A stretch of DNA of 6,864 nucleotides, taken from NCBI GenBank assembly GCA_002705165.1, contig PAJC01000076.1, positions 12,460-19,323 on the forward strand. The letters are read 5' to 3'. This DNA is from Planctomycetaceae bacterium (GTDB lineage Bacteria; Planctomycetota; Planctomycetia; Pirellulales; Pirellulaceae). This document shows, piece after piece, positions 1 through 6,068 of this stretch. Under the pieces are notes generated by a model. That model was not told where the DNA came from. It made no database searches and saw only the letters and a list, made by a program, of their open reading frames with translations. Both the position numbers and the translations under genes were made by a program. Every line of letters starts with the position of its first letter. Within the stretch, counting starts at the first letter, position 1.

Positions 1-464
1 CGCAAAATCCAAATGATGTCAAACTGGCGGGTCAGTCCGTCGTTACCGGGTTCTGTCCACAGGCTTGTCACATAGGCTCCACCGGAGACCATTTCAACTC
101 CACCCACTTCGAAGCTTGCATCGGGTGACCCCGGGCTGCGCACAACCAAATCGTGCTTTTCAGTTTCTTCTTTAGCTTTGGTTGTCAACAGATTTGAAAT
201 CTTGTTGTCGTCACCTAACTGCAGGGCTGAGAGGAAGTCTTGGACGATCAGCTGTGGAGTAGCATCATCTAGAATTGGTTCGCCAAGCTGAGATGATGTG
301 GCTTCGTTCTCGTCCAGCTCGGTCGCAATGGTTACTTCTGGAACTTGTAATCTTCCGGTAGTTTCGGCTGACTCCGCGTTATCACTCGAATCGGAGCAGC
401 CTGTGAGACAGATCGTGATGATCCCCAGGACACCGGAGAGTTTGGATAAATCTGAAAATCGCAT
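1..464 (-). CDS. Putative lipoprotein, C-terminus cut off by the window edge
   Basis: Reading leftward from the ATG at 464, an open frame of 154 codons runs off the window with no stop. The N-terminus is a clear lipoprotein signal: a short start with Lys8, a hydrophobic stretch at about residues 11-20, and the lipobox L20-T-G-C23, so Cys23 would be lipidated and the protein anchored to a membrane. Residues 24-70 are acidic and Ser/Thr-rich, probably a flexible linker. From about residue 72 a folded domain begins (L-I-V-Q-D-F-L-S-A-L-Q-L-G-D), followed by a G-G-V-E...G-G-A-Y-V-T-S-L-W-T segment. This pattern, a helix ending in a small-residue/Gly-Asp turn and then alternating strands, recalls small NTF2-like domains in planctomycete lipoproteins; that is inference from memory. 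A GGAAGG stretch (475-480, minus strand) lies 10 bases before the start. It is divergent from the Cys-rich gene at 645. The function is unknown. Confidence 0.8.
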   Translation of the reverse strand, partial: MRFSDLSKLSGVLGIITICLTGCSDSSDNAESAETTGRLQVPEVTIATELDENEATSSQLGEPILDDATPQLIVQDFLSALQLGDDNKISNLLTTKAKEETEKHDLVVRSPGSPDASFEVGGVEMVSGGAYVTSLWTEPGNDGLTRQFDIIWIL

Positions 465-644
465 GGAATCAAAGCCTTCCCATAAATACAAAGACGGTTT
501 TTCGTCCGAGTATCTTCGAAAAAATGGTTACTTCTGTAAAGACGAATCACTCAACGAGTCGAAAAAGATAATGGAGTGTCGTCCAATTATGGGTGGCCTA
601 CCTGAAGATTAACCCCACATGTTTTTGTAGGCGAGGACCTGATA

Positions 645-1118
645 ATGAAGCGTTTTAGCGTATGCGGATTGGCTTTGCTGATGTTGGTGGCGCTTGTCGC
701 AACAACAACAGTTCGAGCGGATGAAGACTCAAAGAAATTATTAAATTTGAATTTGCCTAAAATCAGCCTGAAAAAGTCTGATTGCTGCGCAGATGATAAA
801 GAATGCTGTGAAGAGAAAGAAGCTTGCTGTTCTAACGGCTTAAAGGTTTTCAGTCGTGCAAAGAATCTTTTCAAAAAAGGGGAATGCACCGGTAAAGAAG
901 ATTGCCCTGTTTGCAATGCCAAGGAAGAAGACTCGGAAGACGCCAGTGAGGCTAAGGATGCACCAGCGGAAAAGCTGACCGGCAAAGCCACAGAAACGGC
1001 GAAGAATCTGACGGGTAAAGCAGGTGACGTTGTTAAAGAAAGTGCTGGCAAAGCGAAAGAAACCATTGGTAAGCTTCGTCAACGCACTGAAAAGATGATT
1101 GAGAAGATCAGGAAGTAA
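645..1118 (+). CDS. Small secreted Cys-rich protein with 11-residue repeats
   Basis: This 157-residue protein matches no family I can name. Residues 1-25 form a Sec signal peptide (M-K-R, hydrophobic core about 8-22, cleavage after V-R-A25), so the mature protein is exported. Part one of the mature chain is charged and carries Cys-Cys pairs at 47/48, 54/55 and 61/62, exactly seven residues apart, then C81, C87 and C90 (C-P-V-C): nine cysteines in all. Part two, residues 111-154, is four tandem 11-residue units (LTGKATETAKN, LTGKAGDVVKE, SAGKAKETIGK, LRQRTEKMIEK), a pattern typical of amphipathic LEA-like helices. The Cys block could bind metal or form disulfides; the helix could lie on a membrane or surface. 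Both are inferences. The ATG at 645 has GAGG at 633-636, 8 bases upstream. The gene is monocistronic, ending at the terminator at 1146-1187. Confidence 0.85.
   Translation: MKRFSVCGLALLMLVALVATTTVRADEDSKKLLNLNLPKISLKKSDCCADDKECCEEKEACCSNGLKVFSRAKNLFKKGECTGKEDCPVCNAKEEDSEDASEAKDAPAEKLTGKATETAKNLTGKAGDVVKESAGKAKETIGKLRQRTEKMIEKIRK
783..830 (+). repeat. Coding repeat: three Cys-Cys pairs at heptad spacing
   Basis: Within the 157-residue protein, Cys pairs fall at residues 47/48, 54/55 and 61/62, with five mostly acidic or basic residues between each pair. A regular seven-residue period would put all the pairs on one face of a helix. Confidence 0.85.
975..1106 (+). repeat. Coding repeat: four 11-residue units, LEA-like
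   Basis: Residues 111-154 divide into four consecutive 11-mers without gaps. The first two begin L-T-G-K-A and the third S-A-G-K-A; the fourth is diverged but keeps the hydrophobic and lysine positions. Such 11-mers are known from LEA group 3 and apolipoprotein-like amphipathic helices. Confidence 0.8.
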
Positions 1119-1145
1119 TCACTTTTCAATCTAACGGGATCTTAT

Positions 1146-1187
1146 AAAGAGGCTGAGTCTGATTGGCAGACGCAGCCTCTTTTGTTT
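1146..1187 (+). terminator. Intrinsic terminator, probably bidirectional
   Basis: AAAGAGGCTG (1146-1155) pairs perfectly with CAGCCTCTTT (1173-1182). An inner 5-bp stem GTCTG/CAGAC (1157-1161/1167-1171) continues the helix after one mismatch and closes a 5-base loop. The 3' side runs into a T-rich tract (TTTTGTTT). It lies 27 bases after the stop of the Cys-rich gene. Seen from the other strand it sits about 30 bases past the stop of the epimerase-like gene and ends in TTTATAAG, so it may serve both convergent genes. Confidence 0.85.
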
Positions 1188-1213
1188 GGTCAGTGAATGA
1201 AAGACGACTAGTT

Positions 1214-2128
1214 CTAGGCCAGCGCTTCACGCAGTATGTCTAAGTAATGTGCTGACTCTTTGCGAGGGTCCCCGGATTCTTCGTATTCCAACACGACGAA
1301 TCCGCGATAGTTTGAGTCTTTAAGAATCTTTCCGAGGCGTTTGAAGTCTGTGGGCATTGTTTCCCGTTCAGCGTTTCGAGTAACTACTTTGACCTGCACG
1401 TTCATGGCATAAGGAGCCACCTCCTCCAATTCGGCATAGATATCGTCGCTAGAGAAGTTGCCGGTGTCCAGGTTGACTGCGAACCATGGGCTTTTCACGT
1501 CCTTAATAAAGTCCATCAGTCCGTCTGCGGTCGCCGTGGGACCACCGTGGTTCTCCAACGCTAGCACGACCCCCTTTTGGCCCGCGTATTCGCAACATTC
1601 TTCGATGGCCGACACCATTAGCTTGTGGGAAGTGTCTTTGGTCTGCCCTTGCTTTGTATGCCCGGCAAAAATGCGAATCGCCGGAGCCCCCATGACAGAG
1701 GCATGGTCGACCCATGTCTTGACGTGATCGATTTGTTCCTGACGTTTTGGATCGCCTTCCGGATGTCCGAAGTCATTTCCGACAGCCGTTCCGGAAATGG
1801 AGAGTCCCATACGAAAGCAATGTTCCTTTAAAGAAAGTAGGTATTCTTCGGTCACCTCTTCCGGGAAGTAGTACGAAGTCAGTTCCGTCCCTTCCAGACC
1901 GAAGGAAGCGCAGTCGTCGATGAAGTCATAGAGTGACATTTCTGCTTGGTCACCCTGCAGTAATTTGCGATAGCTATAGGCTGCCAGAGAATATTTGAAT
2001 TTGTGAGTGCCGTTTCTCTTGATTGGTTCGATAGCGGATGCCAGAGACGGGAGGGTAGCTGTACCAAGCACTGCTGAAGAGGTACGGATGAATGTTCTAC
2101 GGTTGAGAGTTGGGGAATTTGAGTTCAT
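1214..2128 (-). CDS. Tat-exported sugar phosphate isomerase/epimerase-like protein
   Basis: The 304 residues begin with a twin-arginine signal (N-R10-R11-T-F-I-R, then an Ala/Ser/Leu-rich core and cleavage near A-S-A32), so it is predicted to be folded in the cytoplasm and then exported. The rest has the xylose isomerase-like TIM-barrel pattern (AP_endonuc_2 type): an early strand Y46-S-L-A-A-Y-S-Y, G-L-E-G-T-E-L-T at 77-84, I-R-I-F-A-G at 151-156, A-L-E192-N-H at 190-194, N-L-D221-T-G-N at 219-224, N243-V-Q245-V-K and a final V-L-E281-Y-E. E192, D221 and E281 match three acidic metal ligands of this fold. The usual His ligand position appears to be Gln245. The substrate cannot be read from the sequence; such proteins are numerous in planctomycetes and many are uncharacterised. 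It lies 72 bases downstream of polX on the same strand, with no terminator seen between, and has no clear Shine-Dalgarno sequence. Confidence 0.88.
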   Translation of the reverse strand: MNSNSPTLNRRTFIRTSSAVLGTATLPSLASAIEPIKRNGTHKFKYSLAAYSYRKLLQGDQAEMSLYDFIDDCASFGLEGTELTSYYFPEEVTEEYLLSLKEHCFRMGLSISGTAVGNDFGHPEGDPKRQEQIDHVKTWVDHASVMGAPAIRIFAGHTKQGQTKDTSHKLMVSAIEECCEYAGQKGVVLALENHGGPTATADGLMDFIKDVKSPWFAVNLDTGNFSSDDIYAELEEVAPYAMNVQVKVVTRNAERETMPTDFKRLGKILKDSNYRGFVVLEYEESGDPRKESAHYLDILREALA

Positions 2129-2200
2129 GGTTCTGAGTATCGATTTGAAAATTATTAAGGCGGTAACGTTAGGTTGAATCAGTCTAAGTGTAATCGATTG

Positions 2201-3931
2201 TTACTTTGAAAATAGTCTTTGGAGTTCGGCCCAGCTCTTTGTATTGGCGACATGCTCACCCGTTAGCCCACCTCGTCGAGCTTGTTTAATACCATATTTC
2301 ATGACATCTAGGCCAGTGATTTTATGGGCATCACTGCTGATGATAATTGGAATGTTTCGTTCCCGAGCCATTGCACAGTGGATGTCGTGTAAGTCCAGCC
2401 TTACAGGATTGGCGTTTAGTTCTAGCATCTTCTTGTTTTCGTTTGCTGCCTGAAAAACGGCTTCCATATCTACTTCATACGCTTCTCGGCGATTGATCAA
2501 ACGTCCGGTGGGGTGAGCAATGATGTCGATGTGAGGGTTTTCAAGAGCCCCTGTGATACGGTCTGTGATTTGTTGGCGTGGTTGCTTTTGACCAAAGTGT
2601 ATAGAAGCAATCACCCAGTCCGCCTGTTCGAGGACTTCGTCCGGGAGGTCCATTGGACCTGCTTCCAGTATGTCGCATTCGATTCCTTTGAGGATGAGGA
2701 AGTCGTCGATCCGTGTTGCATTGATACGGTCGATTTCTTCCCATTGTTTCAACAGTCGCTCAGCATCGAGTCCGTTGGCCACTGTAACGCGTTGGGAATG
2801 ATCGGTAATGGCGATGTATTTCAGACCTCGGGCCTTTGCCGCCGCCGCCATTTCCTCAAGAGATGCTTTTCCATCCGTGGCAGTGGTGTGCATGTGTAAG
2901 TCACCCTGTATTTGCTCAACGCGGACCAAATCGGGAATGGCATTTTCTGTAGCCCAATCGAATTCTGATCTGGCTTCTCTAATTTCAGGTGCAAAGCAGG
3001 GGAGGCCCAGTGCTTGGTAGACAGTTTCTTCTGTAGCACCGGCGACATAGGCTTCGCTGTCACCTTCCACCCTAAAAACTCCGTACTCATTAATCTTTAG
3101 GCCAAGCTGTTTCGCCCGGCCACGAAGTTCGACATTGTGATCTTTTGAGCCAGTGAAGTACTGCAGTGCCGCTCCAAAAGCTTCGGTTTCCACCACACGC
3201 AGGTCAACCTGAAAGCTGTTGCCAACCCGGATTGACATCTTTGTATCACCTTGAACGATCACCTGTGCGAGCTCTGGATATTCTGAGAAGTGAGCCATTA
3301 CCGTTGCGGCATCGGTCGAGTTGACAAGGATGTCTAAATCACCAACGGTTTCGCGGCCGCGACGGTAACTTCCGGCAAACTCAAGTTGCTTGACCGCTTG
3401 GCATGATTGCATGTGAGTTCGGAGCGATTCGGCAAGTTCGTCGGCTTCCGACCAGTAGATACGTTCATTGGCAGCGGCGGCAATCGAGATGCCGTCCAGG
3501 ATACTCTGTTCGGTTTTAGCAGCAAAGCCTTTGAGCTGTTGCACTTCGTTGGCCTGGCAAGCGGCCTGAAGTTGGTCAAGCGTTTGGATCCCCAGTTCCT
3601 GATAGAGAGCAGCGGCTTTCTTGGGGCCTAGCCCCGGTATTCTCAGGATGTCCAAAACCGTTGAGGGGACGGTCTCGAGGATCTCATTGATTTCAGAGAT
3701 CTCTCCTTCCTGAACCAACTGAGTGATTTTCTCCGCCACTCCTTTTCCAATGCCATCTATTTGCAGTAGTTGAGATGGGTCGTGGTTGACGATCGTTTCA
3801 AACGAGTCAGTGGAATCCTTGATTACCCGGGCACCACGTCGATAGGCGCGAATCTTAAAGGAGTTTGCGCCTTGAAACTCTAACAGATCGGCCAGTTTTG
3901 TGATCTGAGCTGAAATCTTTCCGTTATCCAT
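2201..3931 (-). CDS. polX: DNA polymerase/3'-5' exonuclease PolX (family X, PHP domain)
   Basis: This 576-residue protein has the full bacterial PolX layout and about the usual length (near 570). An N-terminal helical 8-kDa-like DNA-binding domain (about 1-85) contains a helix-hairpin-helix (I-D-G-I-G-K-G, 58-64). A second helix-hairpin-helix follows (I-P-G-L-G-P-K, 98-104). The nucleotidyltransferase palm has G187-S-Y-R-R-G and the three catalytic acids D198, D200 and D243. A thumb-like segment contains K-D-H-N-V-E-L-R-G at 263-271. The C-terminal PHP domain (about 340-576) keeps all nine expected metal ligands: H346, H348, D353, H378, E418, H445, H473, D534 and H536, so the nuclease should be active. 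Known relatives fill short gaps in base excision repair in the cytoplasm and carry 3'-5' exonuclease activity. The ATG at 3931 is preceded by AAAGGA only 4 bases away. It may be co-transcribed with the epimerase-like gene downstream. Confidence 0.96.
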   Translation of the reverse strand: MDNGKISAQITKLADLLEFQGANSFKIRAYRRGARVIKDSTDSFETIVNHDPSQLLQIDGIGKGVAEKITQLVQEGEISEINEILETVPSTVLDILRIPGLGPKKAAALYQELGIQTLDQLQAACQANEVQQLKGFAAKTEQSILDGISIAAAANERIYWSEADELAESLRTHMQSCQAVKQLEFAGSYRRGRETVGDLDILVNSTDAATVMAHFSEYPELAQVIVQGDTKMSIRVGNSFQVDLRVVETEAFGAALQYFTGSKDHNVELRGRAKQLGLKINEYGVFRVEGDSEAYVAGATEETVYQALGLPCFAPEIREARSEFDWATENAIPDLVRVEQIQGDLHMHTTATDGKASLEEMAAAAKARGLKYIAITDHSQRVTVANGLDAERLLKQWEEIDRINATRIDDFLILKGIECDILEAGPMDLPDEVLEQADWVIASIHFGQKQPRQQITDRITGALENPHIDIIAHPTGRLINRREAYEVDMEAVFQAANENKKMLELNANPVRLDLHDIHCAMARERNIPIIISSDAHKITGLDVMKYGIKQARRGGLTGEHVANTKSWAELQRLFSK

Positions 3932-3989
3932 TGCATCCTTTCTAACGGTGCACCAGGGGTGACTAATGACGAGTGGTTTCTGAGCGCCA

Positions 3990-4018
3990 ATTATAGAGGA
4001 AATCCGATTACTTGACGG
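3990..4018 (-). promoter_or_regulatory. Candidate sigma-70 promoter of polX
   Basis: On the minus strand a perfect TATAAT (3990-3995) lies 17 bases after CCGTCA (4013-4018), which matches the -35 consensus at only 3 of 6 positions. It would start transcription near 3983, giving a leader of about 50 bases before the polX ATG. The -10 box is strong; the -35 box is weak. Confidence 0.45.
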
Positions 4019-4035
4019 ACGTCTCCGGAGTCGTC
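4018..4035. promoter_or_regulatory. Interrupted 18-bp dyad next to the polX promoter
   Basis: GACG-T-CTCCGGAG-T-CGTC is symmetric at 8 of 9 base pairs, with a T/T mismatch. It abuts the candidate -35 box, where a repressor or activator could bind. One such dyad could occur by chance in a window of this size, so only its position makes it worth listing. Confidence 0.25.
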
Positions 4036-4092
4036 GGCCCGGATTGAGAGCAGGTTGAAGAAATATTTCGAAAAATAATCAGTTTTATCCCG

Positions 4093-4134
4093 CTCACGCT
4101 GAAATCAGTAACCTACTTTTTTACATAGCGTGAG
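4093..4134. repeat. Inverted repeat CTCACGCT/AGCGTGAG
   Basis: The two 8-base arms (4093-4100 and 4127-4134) are perfect reverse complements separated by 26 bases. It has no T-tract, so it is not a terminator. It could pair in a leader RNA or be a spaced binding site. Confidence 0.35.
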
Positions 4135-4163
4135 AGAGCACAGTAACGGCAACTGAGTCTATC

Positions 4164-4199
4164 CCTTGAAAAACCGGCGCGGGAGTTGGTTTTTCAAGG
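4164..4199. repeat. Perfect 12-bp stem, 12-base loop hairpin
   Basis: CCTTGAAAAACC (4164-4175) and GGTTTTTCAAGG (4188-4199) are exact reverse complements around a G-rich 12-base loop. Neither flank carries a T-run outside the stem, so a standard intrinsic terminator is unlikely on either strand. It lies about 215 bases before the ATG of the YRP-motif gene and could be a leader structure, a processed RNA hairpin or a protein-binding dyad. A perfect 12-bp stem with so short a loop is not expected by chance here. Confidence 0.6.
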
Positions 4200-4295
4200 C
4201 CTCACGAATTCCCGTCTAATAGGTATGTGAGAGTATCTGTTAGCCAATAATTAGCAACGGAATATTCGACACAACCGTAATATTACGTTAATTGA

Positions 4296-4339
4296 CCAGC
4301 AAATCCAATTTGCGTCTTGCCTGTGGTAAGAGTTGCTGG
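4296..4339. repeat. Nested inverted repeats before the YRP-motif gene
   Basis: CCAGCAA (4296-4302) is the reverse complement of TTGCTGG (4333-4339). The alternative short hairpin GCAAAT-CCA-ATTTGC (4299-4313) shares its left arm, so the two folds exclude each other. That is the geometry of a switching leader, but the stems are short and may be accidental. Confidence 0.3.
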
Positions 4340-4415
4340 CCAAACTAATTAATAGGTTGGCATTGTGAGAGATGTCAAATTGAAGCTCAACGCGAAGAGA
4401 GAGAGAAGTAGTAAC

Positions 4416-5384
4416 ATGCGAAAATTAAATTACATGATGGTAGGTGCCATCGCATTGGCCTTAATGGCGACTCGCCCGGCCGAAGCTCAGGTTTTGGACT
4501 ATCTGACCGGCAAGAAGCCGATTCTCAAAGTTCACACGCCTGAAATGCAGGAAGATAAGGTAGAAGTTCGTAAACCTTATTCAGTTGGATCGGAAGTTAT
4601 CAATCCACTGAACTTGCTTTACCCTCGTCAGGTTGTTGTCGACTACAGGAAGGAAACCCGTTACGAAACGAAGTGGGTGAAAGTTCCGACAACACTGTAT
4701 CGCCCGTCATTGGATCTCGGTGCAAATCCCGGCCAGTCGGTTTTGCTGAAGCCAGTTGAAACTTATACTTGGCAGTTGCGTCAGGTGCCGGTTGAGAACT
4801 ACCGACCTGTTCTGGAGGCTTCAGACAAGAATTTGATGAGCCGGATGCATATACCACGCCTCGGCGATGTGCTCGAGCCAATTTTTCCTCGCTGCCCGGA
4901 GCCAGTTGTAAACACTCCGACCAACGACGATAAGTACTATGACAATCAAAAGGCGAATCCGTCTGATGACACATTGAAGAATGTTGAGCCAGCAGACACG
5001 CGTCCAAAACTCGCTCCGGAAGCACTTAATCAACCAGCAGGTGCTGAAGAGGAACGGACTGAAGTTCAGAAGGTGGAAACGCCGTCGACTTCGGAAGAAG
5101 ACGAGTCTGTTTTGAAAAAGCCAATCCTTAATCCTGTAGAGTCGCCGGAAGAAAAACCGGAAGAGCAAGCTGCTCCGGCTCAGGATCCGAATGCTCCCAT
5201 TCCGGATCCCGATGCGGAAGAGGCGAAGGAAACAGGTGAGACACCTAAATTGATCAACCCGTTGAATAAGACGGCTCGCACAGCGGTACCAGCTATCGGG
5301 CAGCGATACGTTGTACCGGCATCGATCATACAAGCTCCACGCATTATTGTTATCGATGATGAAGGATGGGTGCCTGTAAAATAG
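4416..5384 (+). CDS. Secreted protein with paired Y-R-P motifs and acidic Pro/Glu-rich stretch
   Basis: From the ATG at 4416 the protein is 322 residues. Residues 1-24 are a good Sec signal (M-R-K, hydrophobic core 7-18, A-E-A24 cleavage), which is why this start is preferred. A GTG at 4365 would add 17 charged residues in front. A purine stretch with GAGAAG (4403-4408) lies 7 bases upstream of the ATG. Residues 25-160 form a likely folded part with two related units: V-K-V-P-T-T-L-Y-R-P-S-L-D (88-100) and R-Q-V-P-V-E-N-Y-R-P-V-L-E (122-134). I recall similar V-P-x3-Y-R-P repeats in planctomycete secreted proteins of unknown role. Residues about 165-280 are Glu/Asp/Pro-rich, low in hydrophobics and probably disordered. 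The last 40 residues turn hydrophobic (Y-V-V-P-A-S-I-I, R-I-I-V-I-D-D-E-G-W) and may form a small terminal unit. C160 is the only Cys. No enzyme motif is visible. Confidence 0.85.
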   Translation: MRKLNYMMVGAIALALMATRPAEAQVLDYLTGKKPILKVHTPEMQEDKVEVRKPYSVGSEVINPLNLLYPRQVVVDYRKETRYETKWVKVPTTLYRPSLDLGANPGQSVLLKPVETYTWQLRQVPVENYRPVLEASDKNLMSRMHIPRLGDVLEPIFPRCPEPVVNTPTNDDKYYDNQKANPSDDTLKNVEPADTRPKLAPEALNQPAGAEEERTEVQKVETPSTSEEDESVLKKPILNPVESPEEKPEEQAAPAQDPNAPIPDPDAEEAKETGETPKLINPLNKTARTAVPAIGQRYVVPASIIQAPRIIVIDDEGWVPVK

Positions 5385-5432
5385 AATATCTCTCTGTCAG
5401 CCTTCTCATTTAGGTTGACGAGGATTCGCGTT

Positions 5433-5471
5433 AACCGATAGTGAACTAGCCATTCACTATCGGTTTTTTTT
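5433..5471 (+). terminator. Strong intrinsic terminator of the YRP-motif gene
   Basis: AACCGATAGTGAA (5433-5445) pairs perfectly over 13 bp with TTCACTATCGGTT (5453-5465) around a 7-base loop. A run of eight T (5464-5471) overlaps the end of the stem. It lies 48 bases after the stop at 5384. The right arm and T-run also encode the last codons of the convergent ATPase gene, whose TAG stop is at 5457-5459. No T-run follows the stem on the minus strand, so it should work for the plus strand only. Confidence 0.9.
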
Positions 5472-6068
5472 ATATCGTTGATGAAACAAATCATAGCAGG
5501 CGAACAAAACTTCACGATAGTCATTTTTATGGTCTGCCATCAATGTCTCCACATCAGAAGGCTGGATCACTTCACGGTAGTTATGTTTGAGTTGTAGCCG
5601 TTTAACGACTGCTTTTATTGCCTCAGGATTGGGCTTCAGATGGACTAACGTCGTAAAGCCCTGGTCGTGATGGGTAATCACTAGAACCTTGCCCGAACTG
5701 TTAGAGGCCATTCTTCGACTACGGAATTTGTGCCACATTGAGAATTGTTCGTACTCGTCCAGAATGGTCAATTTGCCTGGCGTCTCAAGAGACTTGCGGA
5801 TTTCATGGAAGGCTTGCCGGCCACAGCGAAAATGTTGAGCCTCAGTGCCCCGTTCGATCGCTTCCTGGCATAGCGAAAAGGCAAGCGTTGTCTTGCCTAT
5901 TCCATGTGGACCAACGATTTGCATTGGTTTGTTACTACTTAACGCGAGATCCAGTAATCTGGAAACGTACTGACCTTCAGACGAGATATACTCAAGGGCG
6001 TTAGGGCGAATCCATCTGGTTTCAAATGAATTGATATTCGGACGGTTCCTAGCTGGCTTGGTAGGCAT
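5457..6068 (-). CDS. Small P-loop ATPase, last gene of the arrestin-like operon
   Basis: The protein has 203 residues. It has a Walker A motif G53-P-H-G-I-G-K59-T60-T and a hydrophobic strand ending in Walker B acids (L-T-I-L-D104-E105-Y-E). V-L-V-I-T132-H-H at 128-134 sits where a sensor-1 strand would be. This places it among small AAA/STAND-like or DnaC/ORC-like NTPases, probably cytoplasmic, with Glu105 the likely catalytic base. Residues 1-50 and the helical C-terminus (about 145-203) match no domain I can name. D-Y-R-E-V near 183-187 echoes N-Y-R-E-V at 163-167. A full AAA+ module is larger and normally has a sensor-2 arginine, which I cannot place. Its ATG lies 20 bases inside the preceding gene with no Shine-Dalgarno sequence, suggesting translational coupling. 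Its C-terminal K-K-N-R is encoded by the terminator of the opposite gene. The substrate is unknown. Confidence 0.82.
   Translation of the reverse strand: MPTKPARNRPNINSFETRWIRPNALEYISSEGQYVSRLLDLALSSNKPMQIVGPHGIGKTTLAFSLCQEAIERGTEAQHFRCGRQAFHEIRKSLETPGKLTILDEYEQFSMWHKFRSRRMASNSSGKVLVITHHDQGFTTLVHLKPNPEAIKAVVKRLQLKHNYREVIQPSDVETLMADHKNDYREVLFACYDLFHQRYKKNR

Larger units (their letters stand above)
3932..4415. other. Long non-coding region between divergent genes
   Basis: These 484 bases separate polX (minus) from the YRP-motif gene (plus) and hold no convincing coding frame. The left third carries a candidate polX promoter and an interrupted dyad. The middle and right hold several inverted repeats (listed separately) that would lie in or before the leader of the plus gene. 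GTGAGAG occurs three times (4130-4136, 4227-4233, 4365-4371). I found no plus-strand promoter matching both sigma-70 boxes. Confidence 0.7.

Noticed and set aside
298..612. Open frame of 104 codons on the plus strand
   Set aside because: It lies opposite the lipoprotein gene start and its upstream region, is Ser-rich without domain pattern, and has no Shine-Dalgarno sequence. The minus-strand frame has a clear lipobox.
465..644. Promoters in the divergent 180-base gap
   Set aside because: GATAAT (567-572) and TTTACA (minus, 535-540) are near-consensus single boxes, but neither has an acceptable partner at 16-18 bases.
587..1066. Open frame of 159 codons on the minus strand
   Set aside because: It is a mirror of the Cys-rich gene. 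Its Ser/Phe/Leu runs arise from the Lys/Glu-rich codons on the plus strand, and the plus gene has a signal peptide, ribosome site and terminator.
4276..4287. Perfect 12-base palindrome CGTAATATTACG
   Set aside because: One or two palindromes of this length are expected by chance in about 6.9 kb, and it matches no operator I recognise.
4365..4415. GTG at 4365 as the start of the YRP-motif gene
   Set aside because: It adds 17 charged residues before a well-formed signal peptide. The ATG at 4416 has a purine-rich ribosome site at good distance. The GTG remains a minor alternative.
4821..5333. Open frame of 170 codons on the minus strand
   Set aside because: Its Arg/Phe/Leu-rich text is the antisense of the acidic Pro/Glu stretch of the YRP-motif gene.
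5433..5465. The 13-bp hairpin as a terminator for the minus-strand ATPase operon
   Set aside because: On that strand no T-run follows the stem, and the stop codon lies within it.
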